From Streptomyces sp. CB02366 (GTDB taxonomy: Bacteria > Actinomycetota > Actinomycetes > Streptomycetales > Streptomycetaceae), in the NCBI RefSeq assembly GCF_001905905.1, contig NZ_LIVT01000008.1:62001-126000 (forward strand): a stretch of 64,000 bases of DNA, read 5' to 3'. Position 1 is the first letter of the stretch, and the number at the start of each line of letters is the position of its first letter. Below the pieces are notes generated by a model that was not told where the DNA came from, did no database searches, and saw only the letters and a list, made by a program, of their open reading frames with translations. Shown piece by piece: positions 16,358 through 24,078 of the stretch. The position numbers and the translations under genes are program-made.

Positions 16358-16669
16358 GGGGACTCCCTGAGCGGCGGACGGGGCCGCCACGAGTATGGGG
16401 CCGCCGCCCCCTTCATTGTCAGGTGCCTGCCAGGTTGTTCGATGACGCTTCACGCTCCGGCCACCTCGCAGGCGTCCGGCCCGGCCGGGGCGGCTCCAGC
16501 ACCCCTCCCCCGCCGCACCACCCCCGGCCTCCGGCCCCTCGGCGGGCGGGGATCGCCCGACGCCCCATCGTGATGCGGGCGTGTACAACCCCGAACGGGT
16601 GCCGGGCGTCTGTTAAGCGCCGGAGGGGTCCGTCCCTCCGGCGCCTGACAGACGGAGATCGGGGATCAG
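16358..16669. other. Intergenic region between divergent exported-protein genes
   Basis: 312 bp with no gene. It must hold the promoters of the leftward phosphodiesterase and the rightward secreted protein. A strong stem-loop lies at 16617-16644, close to the second gene. Confidence 0.5.
16617..16644. repeat. Perfect 11-bp inverted repeat in a 5' region
   Basis: GCGCCGGAGGG, loop GTCCGT, CCCTCCGGCGC, ending 25 nt before the GTG start at 16670. It lies in the leader of the secreted-protein gene rather than after a gene, so attenuation or mRNA stabilisation is possible. Confidence 0.5.
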
Positions 16670-17431
16670 GTGGGAAAGCAGGTTTGGAGAGCCGCCGTGG
16701 CCGGGGGCGCGGCGGCGGTCTTCACAGCGGTGGCCGCGGCACCGGCCGGGGCGGTCGAGGGCGGGGCGTCGTTCAGCCGGGTCCAGGTGAACGGCGGCAA
16801 GCCGATCGTCATCGGGACGACGAAGGAGGTCGTCGTGCCCGCCTCCTTCCGGATGACGACCGAGCGCCAGGGGAAATGGCCCGCGGTGTTCCTGTACCGC
16901 AGTGGCGGGGACCGGCTGTGGCACGCCATCGAGACGGAGGAGTGCATCGAAGCGGGCCCGGGCGTCTGCGACATCAACGAACGCATGTCCTTCGAGCCCA
17001 GCGTGTACGACATGCGCAACAGCGAGGCCGGCGCCTGGAAGGTGGCGGCCGAGGTGTACTTCAAGGGCGGTGGCGGTGACGTCGACGACAAGGGACAGAC
17101 GGTCTACGTCCAGCGCAACTCCCGCCTGACCGTCAACGCCTCGCCCGAGCCGGTGACCAGGGGCAGGACCGTCACCGTGACCGGAAAGGTCACGCGGGCC
17201 GACTGGGAGACCAGGAAGTACGCCTCCTACGGCGGCCGTCACGTGAGCCTGCAGTTCAAGCCCGCCGGCGCCACCTCGTACACCACGGTGAAGAAGGTGT
17301 ACGCGAACGGCTCGGGCGCCCTCAAGACCACCGTGAAGGCGTCCAGGACGGGCACCTGGCGCTGGGCGTACTACGGCAACACCACCACCGGGCCGTCCAC
17401 CTCGCCGGGGGACGACGTCGTGGTGAAGTGA
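16670..17431 (+). CDS. Secreted protein with Ig-like C-terminal region
   Basis: The product is 253 aa. The signal peptide reads MGKQVWRAAVAGGAAAVFTA with cleavage after APAGA. The mature N-terminal half (FSRVQVNGGKPIVIG, EVVVPASFRMTTERQ) and the C-terminal half (RLTVNASPEPVTRGRTVTVT, HVSLQFKPAG, SRTGTWRWAYYGN) look like two beta-sandwich units; the second resembles bacterial Ig-like repeats of Streptomyces secreted proteins. Two cysteines (EECIEAGPGVCD) may form a disulfide. The GTG start has GGGGA about 6 nt upstream. No enzymatic motif was seen. Confidence 0.75.
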   Translation: MGKQVWRAAVAGGAAAVFTAVAAAPAGAVEGGASFSRVQVNGGKPIVIGTTKEVVVPASFRMTTERQGKWPAVFLYRSGGDRLWHAIETEECIEAGPGVCDINERMSFEPSVYDMRNSEAGAWKVAAEVYFKGGGGDVDDKGQTVYVQRNSRLTVNASPEPVTRGRTVTVTGKVTRADWETRKYASYGGRHVSLQFKPAGATSYTTVKKVYANGSGALKTTVKASRTGTWRWAYYGNTTTGPSTSPGDDVVVK

Positions 17432-17761
17432 CGCCCGCCGGGTCGGCGAGGGCGCGGAAGCCGGCGCGCGCCTCCTCGTCGGGCGCCGGTGGGAGGCCAC
17501 GGTCGGGACACACGCGTCACAGGTGAGGCGTTTCGCCTTCCGGAAGGGCGGACTCCTGGAAAGGGAGTCCGCCCTTCCGCGGCTTGTGCGCCGGGGCCCG
17601 GCGGTGGGAGCCGTGGGGCGGGCCCCATCACGTCGGCCCCTCCGACGCCTCCTCGGGCGATCTCCCCGTCCTGCCGCCGCCGTGCACGGGCTGCCGTTCG
17701 CCGTGGCCGGCTTCTCGGGTCAGCACGCCCGGGGCGGGTCTCGCGCGTCGGAGCGCCGGTG
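17432..17761. other. Intergenic region with a strong terminator
   Basis: 330 bp between the secreted-protein gene and the 48-aa minus-strand gene. Apart from the 16-bp hairpin at 17541-17579 no feature was recognised. Confidence 0.5.
17541..17579. terminator. Strong terminator hairpin (16-bp perfect stem)
   Basis: CGGAAGGGCGGACTCC, 7-nt loop, GGAGTCCGCCCTTCCG. It lies 110 bp after the secreted-protein gene and downstream of the convergent 48-aa gene, so it may work in both directions. Confidence 0.75.
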
Positions 17762-17908
17762 TCACCGGCGCCCGCGGAGCCGGCCGAACAGGCTGCGGGC
17801 CTGGGCGCGTTTGCGCGGGTCGGCCGCGGCACGCCGGGCCGACTCGATGGTCCGCCGCCCCTGGGGGCTGCGGGTGAACCGCGTGATGCGGGCGATCAGT
17901 CCGGACAT
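17762..17908 (-). CDS. Small basic protein
   Basis: The product is 48 aa: MSGLIARITRFTRSPQGRRT then ESARRAAADPRKRAQARSLF and GRLRGRR. It is very Arg-rich. GAGGAGGAACG directly precedes the ATG, an excellent ribosome-binding site, so it is probably translated. Short Arg-rich proteins with the LIARITRFTRSPQGR start recur in Streptomyces from memory, without known function. It is divergent from the Holin-X operon. Confidence 0.65.
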   Translation of the reverse strand: MSGLIARITRFTRSPQGRRTIESARRAAADPRKRAQARSLFGRLRGRR

Positions 17909-18216
17909 CGTTCCTCCTCGGGGGAAACACCCTTCACCTCCTCGTCTACCCCGCTCCGGGGCGTCCGCACCTGCGCGGTGACGGCGCACCGGCCCGGGCC
18001 CGCGCCGGGGGCCGGACAGCGGGTCCGGGCCGGGCTCGCTCCGGAAGCCCGCGGAGCGCGGCAGCGGGCGGTTTCCGCGTTGCCTCGTCCCGGGACGGGT
18101 GCGGGCGCGATCGGTGGGTAGCCGGGCGACGACGGCCCACACAACCGGATGCGGAGGCTCCGCCGCGGCGGCCCGCTTCTCCGCGACCATCCCGACCGAG
18201 AAGAGGTGACCTCATC
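17909..18216. other. Divergent promoter region of the 48-aa gene and the Holin-X operon
   Basis: 308 bp, GC-rich, no gene. A GTTTCC at 18071 and GGGTAG near 18115 recall sigma-B-type boxes but their spacing (about 40 bp) is wrong, so no promoter is claimed. Confidence 0.4.
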
Positions 18217-18633
18217 ATGAGCACAGCAGGACGGCAGGCCCCGGACACCGGCGATGAGCCGGTGGGGGTGCTCGTCTCGCGTGCCTCGCAGCAGATCTCG
18301 GAGCTGGTGCGCGAGGAGATGCGGCTGGCGCGCGCCGAGATGACGCAGAAGGGCAGGCGTTTCGGGAAGGGCGGCGGACTGTTCGGCGCCGCGGGGCTCG
18401 TCGGCATCCTGACGGCCCAGGCGCTGGTGGCCACGTGCATCGCCGCACTCGCGCTGGTCCTGCCCGTGTGGGCGGCGGCTCTCATCGTCACGGCGGTACT
18501 GGCGGCCGTGGCCGGGGTGGCCGCCATGGCGGGGAAGAAGCAGATCGACCGGGCCGGAACCCCCGCCCCGGTACAGACCATCGACAGCGTCAAGGCCGAT
18601 CTGGCCGAGGTCAAGGAGAAGGCTCACCGATGA
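18217..18633 (+). CDS. Holin-X (holin superfamily III) / phage holin family protein
   Basis: The product is 138 aa. An amphipathic N-terminal helix (VGVLVSRASQQISELVREEM followed by RLARAEM) precedes two membrane segments (GGLFGAAGLVGILTAQALVA and VWAAALIVTAVLAAVAGVAA) and a charged tail (SVKADLAEVKEKAHR). This is the architecture of the actinobacterial Holin-X family. These are cellular membrane proteins, not evidence of a prophage. AAGAGG lies upstream of the ATG. The stop overlaps the start of the next gene (ATGA), making the first cistron of a three-gene coupled operon. Confidence 0.8.
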   Translation: MSTAGRQAPDTGDEPVGVLVSRASQQISELVREEMRLARAEMTQKGRRFGKGGGLFGAAGLVGILTAQALVATCIAALALVLPVWAAALIVTAVLAAVAGVAAMAGKKQIDRAGTPAPVQTIDSVKADLAEVKEKAHR

Positions 18634-18995
18634 ACGACGCATCACAGAACGAGTTGGGGACGCCCACCCCGGAGGAACTGCGCGAGCAGGTCGAGCGGAC
18701 GCGCGACGAACTCGGGCAGACCGTCGAGGCGCTGGCGGGCAAGGCCGACGTCAAGGCACAGGTGAAGGAGAGGGTCGCGACAATGAAGGAGCAGGCCGCG
18801 TCGGCCTCCGCCCAGCTCCGGGAGAAGTCCGGGCAGGCCGTGCGACTGGTGAGGGAGAAGGCCCCGGACCCGCTGGTGGAGAAGGCCGGACAGGGAGCGG
18901 AGGCCGCCCGGGCCAACCGCGTCCCCCTCCTCGCCGGCGGCGCCCTGCTGATCGCCTTCCTGCTGGTACGCCGCAGCCGGGGGCGCAACCGATGA
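18630..18995 (+). CDS. DUF3618 membrane protein
   Basis: The product is 121 aa. The N-terminal TPEELREQVERTRDELGQTV followed by EALAGKADVKAQVKERV is the DUF3618 signature. A long charged helix and a C-terminal membrane segment (VPLLAGGALLIAFLLVRR) follow. It is coupled on both sides by 4-bp overlaps. The family commonly travels with Holin-X and DUF4235 genes in actinobacteria, suggesting a joint envelope role, which is inferred only from gene order. Confidence 0.85.
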   Translation: MNDASQNELGTPTPEELREQVERTRDELGQTVEALAGKADVKAQVKERVATMKEQAASASAQLREKSGQAVRLVREKAPDPLVEKAGQGAEAARANRVPLLAGGALLIAFLLVRRSRGRNR

Positions 18996-19258
18996 AGACC
19001 TCCAAGATCGCCTACAAGCCGGTGGGGTTCGCCCTCGGCGCGCTCAGCGGCGTGATCGCGAGCGCCGTGTTCCAGCAGACGTGGAAGCTCATCGAAGGCG
19101 AGGGCGACGCGCCCGACGCCCTCGACGAGGACCGCTCGTGGCGGCAGATCCTCCTCGCCGCCGCCGTGCAGGGCGCGATCTTCTCCGTGGTCAAGGCCAC
19201 GGTCGAGCGCTCGGGCGCCAAGGCGACCCGGCGCGTCACCGGCGCCTGGCCGGGGTGA
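18992..19258 (+). CDS. DUF4235 membrane protein
   Basis: The product is 88 aa: YKPVGFALGALSGVIASAVF then QQTWKLI, and DEDRSWRQILLAAAVQGAIF followed by KATVERSGAKATRRVTG. The two short membrane segments and the KP.G...G..SG....FQ..WK pattern are typical of DUF4235. It is the third cistron of the operon, overlapping DUF3618 by ATGA. A hairpin at 19270-19303 follows directly. Confidence 0.85.
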   Translation: MKTSKIAYKPVGFALGALSGVIASAVFQQTWKLIEGEGDAPDALDEDRSWRQILLAAAVQGAIFSVVKATVERSGAKATRRVTGAWPG

Positions 19259-19269
19259 CCCGCCTGCGA

Positions 19270-19303
19270 ACGACGCCCCCGGGCCCGCCCCGGCGGGCGT
19301 CGT
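19270..19303 (+). terminator. Terminator of the Holin-X/DUF3618/DUF4235 operon
   Basis: ACGACGCCC and GGGCGTCGT form a 9-bp perfect stem, which can extend inside with further G-C pairs, 12 bp after the last stop codon. Confidence 0.65.
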
Positions 19304-19411
19304 CCGCGAGGGCGGCGCCGGGCCTGCGGCCCGGGACGCCCGCTCCAGCCCCGGCCCGGGGGAAGGTTCCCGCTCGGGGACATGAGCCGGGTGGAAGTGT
19401 CGCCCTCGCCG

Positions 19412-20314
19412 TCAGAACTGGCGGAGGTGGTCGCGCAGGCTTCGGGCGGCTTCGGCCATCACCGCGTCGACGCCCGGCTGCGCTCCCGCCGGGACCGACG
19501 ACTCGGTGAGTACGGCGATGGCGAAGGTCTGCCCGTCGGCGTGCTCGACGACGCCGATCTCGTGGCGCAGGTTCAGCAGGGTGCCCGTCTTGGAGGACCA
19601 GCTGCTCGCGTCGGAGCTGAAGTCCGGGGCCAGCCGGTGGCGCAGCACGTTGTGCGCCATGAGGTCGCGCATCCGCTCGGCCACCTCCGGGTGGATCTTC
19701 GACGGGGTCCACAGGGTCTGGAGGAGGTCCACGAAGGAGCGCGCGCTGCCGGTGTTGGCGCGGGTCGTGTCGAGCTGCGCCACCCGGTGGCCGCGCCCGC
19801 TGGTGCCCGCGTCGATGGCCAGGGCGTGGGCGAGGTGCGTCTGGTCGGGGTCGAAACGCTCGGCGGGCGTGTCGAACAGCTCCTCGGTCCGGTGCCGGAC
19901 CGTGATGCCGCGCAGGCCGGCCTCCCGCAGGACGGCGGCGACCCGGTCGGGCGGAGTGAGGGTGAAGAGCGCGTCGGCGGCCGTCCCGTCGCTCAGACAG
20001 GTACTGAGGTAGAGCAGGTCGTCGATCGCGATCCGGGCGGGGTGCCGGAAGCGGCTGAGACCGGTCGGGCCCGGCGTGGTCACGCGGCCGGGCGCCACCT
20101 CCACCGGCGTCGCGCCGTCCAACTCGCCGCGCCGGACGCGTTCGAGCGTGGCGAGCGCGAGGGGGACCTTGACCAGGGACGCCGATGGCAGTTCCGTGTC
20201 CGGCTCGATGCCCAGCTCCTCCCCCGTGCCCAGGTCCCGCACCAGCAGGCAGGCGCGCAGGCCGGCGTCGTGCAGCCGCCCCCGCACGCCTCTCAGCAGG
20301 GCCTCGGTGTTCAC
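19412..20314 (-). CDS. blaB: BlaB-like serine penicillin-recognising protein
   Basis: The product is 300 aa with the class A beta-lactamase fold. The active-site tetrad SASLVKVPLAL (SxxK) and KTG (SSKTGTLLNLRHEIG) are present, but the SDN motif reads SDG (STCLSDGTAADAL) and no ExxLN Omega-loop glutamate is evident. There is no signal peptide, so the protein should be cytoplasmic. In Streptomyces cacaoi, BlaA (LysR type) and BlaB (SxxK protein without clear lactamase activity) jointly control blaL. The same three components are present here. The GTG start overlaps the LysR stop (GTGA) with GGAGG 4 nt upstream, so the two are translationally coupled. Confidence 0.75.
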   Translation of the reverse strand: MNTEALLRGVRGRLHDAGLRACLLVRDLGTGEELGIEPDTELPSASLVKVPLALATLERVRRGELDGATPVEVAPGRVTTPGPTGLSRFRHPARIAIDDLLYLSTCLSDGTAADALFTLTPPDRVAAVLREAGLRGITVRHRTEELFDTPAERFDPDQTHLAHALAIDAGTSGRGHRVAQLDTTRANTGSARSFVDLLQTLWTPSKIHPEVAERMRDLMAHNVLRHRLAPDFSSDASSWSSKTGTLLNLRHEIGVVEHADGQTFAIAVLTESSVPAGAQPGVDAVMAEAARSLRDHLRQF

Positions 20315-21252
20315 GCCGCCTCCCCTCCCCCCGTGCGGGCCGGTCCCTCCGCGCCCAGGCAGCGGGCGATGGCCCCGCCCAGCCGCGCCTCCATGGGCAG
20401 GGGGTTGCCGTCCGCCGCGACCGTGAGAGCGTAACCCCGGCGCAGCCTCAACTCCCCGATGGGATGCCAGGCCAGGGCGAGTTCGTCCGCCTGCGCCCGG
20501 GAACACAGCAACAGGTCGTCGGAGCAGAGGACTTCGGCGGCGGCGGTCGTCGCGTCGGGTGCGGCGGCCACCTGCGCGGGCCGCAGCCCCACCGCGTCCC
20601 GCAGCCGGATCAGCGGGTCGCGGATGTGCGGCACGTCGTCCTCCGGCTGGATCCAGACCCGGCGGGCCGGCCCCCGGGAGGCCCGGCCGAGCCGCAGCGT
20701 CTCGATGTGGATCCGCCGTACTCCGCCGGCCCGCGCCCCGGCCAGTCCCAGCGGCACGGCCCAGGACGCCTCGTCCTCCGGTACGGCGAGCAGCGCGGCC
20801 CGCACCTGGTGCGCGTGGAGGAGTTCCCTGCGCCGGGCGGGCCCGGCGGTCCTCAGGTCGAGCCTGACGTCGTGCCCCCGCGCCTCGGCGACCAGGCGGG
20901 CCAGGGCTGACACCGGGCAGACGGCGGGGACGGCCAGCCGCCAGGGTTTGCGCTTGACGGCTTCGGCCTCGTCCAGCAGGACGTCGGCGGCCTGGACGAG
21001 CTGCCGGGCGGCGGTGAGCATGTCGCGCCCGAAGGGGGTGAGCACCGCTCGCCGTGACGTGCGCTCGAACAACTGCTCGCCGAAGCGCTCCTCCAGGGCC
21101 GCGACCCGGCGGCTCGCCACCGACTGGGACATTCCCCCGGCCGCGGCCCCGTCGGTGAAGCCTCCGTACTCACTGACGCTGACGAACGCCCGACACGCTC
21201 CGACCAGATCCACACCCCGAAGCCTATGCGGTTTCGGCATGGAAACGTCCAT
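20311..21252 (-). CDS. blaA: BlaA-like LysR-family regulator
   Basis: The product is 313 aa from the ATG at 21252; a second in-frame ATG at 21240 is possible and no clear Shine-Dalgarno sequence favours either. The N-terminal winged HTH reads GVDLVGACRAFVSVSEYGGF, GGMSQSVASRRVAALEERFG and EQLFERTSRRAVLTPFG, standard LysR layout. The effector domain follows. It is divergent from the beta-lactamase gene and coupled to the BlaB-like gene, which is the arrangement of a self-regulated LysR switch. A 16-bp palindrome overlaps its start. Confidence 0.8.
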   Translation of the reverse strand: MDVSMPKPHRLRGVDLVGACRAFVSVSEYGGFTDGAAAGGMSQSVASRRVAALEERFGEQLFERTSRRAVLTPFGRDMLTAARQLVQAADVLLDEAEAVKRKPWRLAVPAVCPVSALARLVAEARGHDVRLDLRTAGPARRRELLHAHQVRAALLAVPEDEASWAVPLGLAGARAGGVRRIHIETLRLGRASRGPARRVWIQPEDDVPHIRDPLIRLRDAVGLRPAQVAAAPDATTAAAEVLCSDDLLLCSRAQADELALAWHPIGELRLRRGYALTVAADGNPLPMEARLGGAIARCLGAEGPARTGGGEAA

Positions 21253-21253
21253 G
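21238..21253. promoter_or_regulatory. Palindrome overlapping the blaA start
   Basis: CATGGAAACGTCCATG: 6-bp arms around AACG, spanning both possible start codons of the LysR gene in the divergent bla intergenic region. It is a candidate autoregulatory site, unproven; part of the symmetry could be chance from the two ATG codons. Confidence 0.35.
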
Positions 21254-21376
21254 ACGGTATTGGACCGCATGACCGGAGGGGACGAAGGTGGCTTCGGCAC
21301 GCACGACCACGCACCCGGGACGGGAGCCGTCCCGTCCCCGACGCGCTCCGGCCCGGGGCGCCAGGAGGTTTGGCCC

Positions 21377-22312
21377 ATGCACCACTCCCGTTTCAGGACC
21401 GGCGTCGCCGGAGCGCTCGCCGGACTGTTCCTCGTACCGCTGGCGGCCTGCGGACAGAACGAAGCGGCTTCGCCGCCCCCGTCCGCCGAACCCGTCGCGG
21501 GTACGACGGCGTCCTCGGCCGCGAAGCCGCCCGCCGCCGCGTTCAGGAAGCTGGAGCGCGAGTTCGGCGCACGGCTGGGGGTGTACGCGGTCGACACCGG
21601 CACCGGGCGCGAGGTGACCCACAACGACCGGGAGCGGTTCGCCTACAACTCGACCTTCAAGGCGCTCCAGGCCGGTGTCGTCCTCAGCACCTACTCCCTG
21701 GAGGGCATGGACGAGCGGGTGGCCTACACCCGGGAGGACCTGGTCGCCCACTCCCCGGTGACCGAGAAGCACGTGGACACCGGCATGACGCTCAAGGAGT
21801 TGTGCGACGCCTCCGTGCGCTACAGCGACAACACCGCGGCCAACCTCCTCTTCGACCACGTCGGCGGGCCCGCGGGGCTGGACGCCGCGCTGGAGAAGCT
21901 GGGCGACGACGTCACCCGGATGGACCGGGAGGAGCCGGAGTTGAGCCGCTGGACCCCCGGCGAGGAGAGGGACACGTCCACCCCCCGCGCCCTGGCCGGG
22001 GACCTGCGCTCACTCGTCCTGGGCGACGCCCTGCCCGCGCCCGAGCGGAAGCAGTTGACGGCCTGGCTGCGGACCAACACCACCGGGGACGCGGTGATCA
22101 GGGCGGGCGTGCCCGACAACTGGGTCGTCGGCGACAAGACCGGGACCGGCAGCTACTACGGGGCCCGCAACGACATCGCCGTGGTGTGGCCCCCGGACTC
22201 CGCCCCCATCGTGATCGCCATCCTGTCGCACCGCTCCACGAAGGACGCGGAGCCGGCGGACGAACTGATCGCCGAAGCGGCCTCCGCGGTCGTCGACTCC
22301 CTCTCCTCCTGA
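21377..22312 (+). CDS. blaL: Class A beta-lactamase, predicted lipoprotein
   Basis: The product is 311 aa. The N-terminus has a signal peptide ending in a lipobox (LVPLAAC at residues 19-25), so the enzyme is probably lipid-anchored outside the membrane. All class A landmarks are present: STFK (YNSTFKALQAG), SDN (YSDNTAAN), Omega-loop Glu (REEPELSRW, with Ser where Asn is usual), and KTG (VVGDKTGTGSYYG). It hydrolyses beta-lactams. AGGAGG lies 9 nt before the ATG at 21377. It is divergent from the LysR gene that probably controls it, and a hairpin follows at 22315-22349. Confidence 0.9.
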   Translation: MHHSRFRTGVAGALAGLFLVPLAACGQNEAASPPPSAEPVAGTTASSAAKPPAAAFRKLEREFGARLGVYAVDTGTGREVTHNDRERFAYNSTFKALQAGVVLSTYSLEGMDERVAYTREDLVAHSPVTEKHVDTGMTLKELCDASVRYSDNTAANLLFDHVGGPAGLDAALEKLGDDVTRMDREEPELSRWTPGEERDTSTPRALAGDLRSLVLGDALPAPERKQLTAWLRTNTTGDAVIRAGVPDNWVVGDKTGTGSYYGARNDIAVVWPPDSAPIVIAILSHRSTKDAEPADELIAEAASAVVDSLSS

Positions 22313-22314
22313 GA

Positions 22315-22349
22315 GCCGGCGGCGCCGGTCGGCGGAACGCGCCGCCGGC
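22315..22349 (+). terminator. Terminator after the beta-lactamase gene
   Basis: GCCGGCGGCGC, 13-nt loop, GCGCCGCCGGC: 11-bp perfect stem starting 2 bp after the stop codon. Confidence 0.65.
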
Positions 22350-22412
22350 CGGGGCGGCGTACCGGGGAGGCGGGGCGCTCCGCACGCGGAAGGACGCGCC
22401 GGCCGGAAACCG

Positions 22413-23087
22413 TCACCCGGTCCCCGTGTCCCCCGCCGGATGCTCGCCCCACCGGACCGTACGGTCGCACCAGCGCTCCAGCAGCACCCGGTCGTGGCCC
22501 ACGGCCAGCAGCGCGGCCCCGGACTCCGCGCGGTAGCGCTCGACGACCGCGACCAGCGCGGCCGTCGTGGACGCGTCGAGCATCGCGGTCACCTCGTCGC
22601 AGATCAGCAGCCGGGGCCGCAGGACCAGCGCCCGCGCCAGGCAGGCCCGTTGCAACTGGCCGTCGCTCACCGCGTGCGGGCGGCGCTCCAGCAGCTCGTC
22701 GGAGAGGCCGACCAGCCGGGCCAGCTCCGCCACCCGGTCGGGGACCTCCCGGCGGCGGCCGGTGGCGCGCAGCGGCTGGGCGATGAGTTCGCGCAGGCTC
22801 AGGCGCGGGTCGGCGGAGAGCCGGGGCTGCTGGAAGACGACGCCCACGGCCGTGCGCTGCTCGCGCGGCGCGCGGTGGCGCCAGCCGCGTACCGCCGCGC
22901 CCTCGAGGGTCATGGTTCCGGCGTCCGGGCGGTGCAGCAGGGCGGCGACCTTGGCGAGGGTGGATTTCCCGCAGCCGCTGGGGCCCAGGAGTCCCACCGC
23001 CTCGCCCGCCGCGATGTGCAGGGACACCTCGCGGACGACCGGGTCGCGGCGGTCGTATCCGGCGGTGATCCGGGTCAGCTCAAGCAC
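22413..23087 (-). CDS. nikE: ABC importer ATPase, NikE/DppF-like
   Basis: The product is 224 aa. Walker A GPSGCGKST, signature region AVSDGQLQRACLARAL (a variant of LSGGQ) and Walker B LLICDEVTAML are all in place. It is shorter than typical DppF/OppF proteins and lacks their C-terminal oligopeptide extension. Its GTG start overlaps the upstream ATPase gene by 8 bp. It is the last gene of a five-gene importer in the order binding protein, two permeases, two ATPases. Nickel is inferred from the Nur-like box in front of the operon. Confidence 0.75.
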   Translation of the reverse strand: MLELTRITAGYDRRDPVVREVSLHIAAGEAVGLLGPSGCGKSTLAKVAALLHRPDAGTMTLEGAAVRGWRHRAPREQRTAVGVVFQQPRLSADPRLSLRELIAQPLRATGRRREVPDRVAELARLVGLSDELLERRPHAVSDGQLQRACLARALVLRPRLLICDEVTAMLDASTTAALVAVVERYRAESGAALLAVGHDRVLLERWCDRTVRWGEHPAGDTGTG

Positions 23088-24078
23088 CGGCGGCCTCCTT
23101 GAGCGGGTGTGTCCGGCCGGCCGGCGCGTGGTGGCAGGCCAGGTCCGCGTCGAAGGCCGGGCGTTCGGCCGTGCAGCGGGCGTCCGCGTAGGCGCAGCGG
23201 TCGGCGAAGGCGCAGCCCTCGGGCAGTGCGCCCAGCTCCGGCGGCATGCCGGGGATCGGGGTGAAGTCCCGTTCGGGCAGGGCCGCCAGCAGGCCCCGGG
23301 CGTACGGGTGGCGGGGGCCGGACGCGCCGAAGAAGTCCTCGGCCTCCGCGATCTCGACGATCCGCCCCGCGTACATCACGGCGACCCGGTCGGCGACGCG
23401 TTCGGCGGCGGCCAGGTCGTGGGTGATGATCAGCAGCGCCCGGCCCTCGTCGGTGTGGCGGCGTAGTTCGTCCACGGTGCGCTCGACCAGGTCCCGGTCG
23501 AGTCCGGTGGTCGGTTCGTCGGCGAGCAGCAGCGGCGCGTCGCCGATCAGGGCGAGGGCGGTCGCGGCGCGCTGGGCGAGGCCGCCGGAGAGCTCGTGCG
23601 GGTAGCGGTCGAGATGGCCCTCGGGGAACGAGGCGCGGGCGGCGGCCTCGACGGCGGCCTTCGGCAGCGCGTTCCCCCGCACTCCGGTCAGCTCGCGCAG
23701 GCTCTCCTCCAGTTGGGCGCGGACGGTGCGCACGGGGGTGAGGTGGGCGGCGGGGCTCTGCGGTACGAGGCCGATGCGCCGCCCCCTTACGGTGCGGGCG
23801 AGGGTGCGCTCGTCGGCGGTGAGCAGGTCGGTGTCCCCGCCGAGGACGGCGCTGCCGGTGGTGGCCGCGTTGGCGGGCAGCAGGCCGAGCAGGGCGGAGG
23901 CGAGGACGGACTTGCCGCAGCCGCTCTCGCCGACCAGGGCGAGGCACTCGCCCCGGGCGACGGAGAAGCGGGCGCCGGTGACGGCGGCGATGTCGCGGCC
24001 GCCGCGCATGCGGAAACGTACGGAGAGGTCCCGGACGTCCAGGACGGGGGCCGCGGCGGGCGCTCGGTCGGCGGTCAC
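23080..24078 (-). CDS. nikD: ABC importer ATPase, NikD/DppD-like
   Basis: The product is 332 aa. Walker A GESGCGKS, signature ELSGGLAQRAATALAL, Walker B PLLLADEPTTGLD and the switch His (IITHDLAAAE) are visible. It carries the C-terminal oligo-HPY extension typical of the peptide/nickel class (PIPGMPPELGALPEGCAFAD then RCAYADARC), whose cysteines may matter. The GTG start at 24078 overlaps the permease stop by 4 bp with GGAG 8 nt upstream, so the frame upstream of it is not coding. Confidence 0.8.
   Translation of the reverse strand: MTADRAPAAAPVLDVRDLSVRFRMRGGRDIAAVTGARFSVARGECLALVGESGCGKSVLASALLGLLPANAATTGSAVLGGDTDLLTADERTLARTVRGRRIGLVPQSPAAHLTPVRTVRAQLEESLRELTGVRGNALPKAAVEAAARASFPEGHLDRYPHELSGGLAQRAATALALIGDAPLLLADEPTTGLDRDLVERTVDELRRHTDEGRALLIITHDLAAAERVADRVAVMYAGRIVEIAEAEDFFGASGPRHPYARGLLAALPERDFTPIPGMPPELGALPEGCAFADRCAYADARCTAERPAFDADLACHHAPAGRTHPLKEAAGA

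Noticed and set aside
18071..18119. Sigma-B-type promoter before the Holin-X operon
   Set aside because: GTTTCC and GGGTAG are about 40 bp apart, far from the 14-16 bp needed; a GGGTGC alternative is also wrongly spaced.
18217..18633. Prophage indicated by a holin-family gene
   Set aside because: Holin-X proteins are cellular membrane proteins in actinobacteria. No endolysin, capsid, integrase or other phage gene lies nearby.
19412..20314. Second functional beta-lactamase
   Set aside because: No signal peptide, SDG instead of SDN and no Omega-loop Glu. Position and coupling to the LysR gene fit a regulatory BlaB-like role better.
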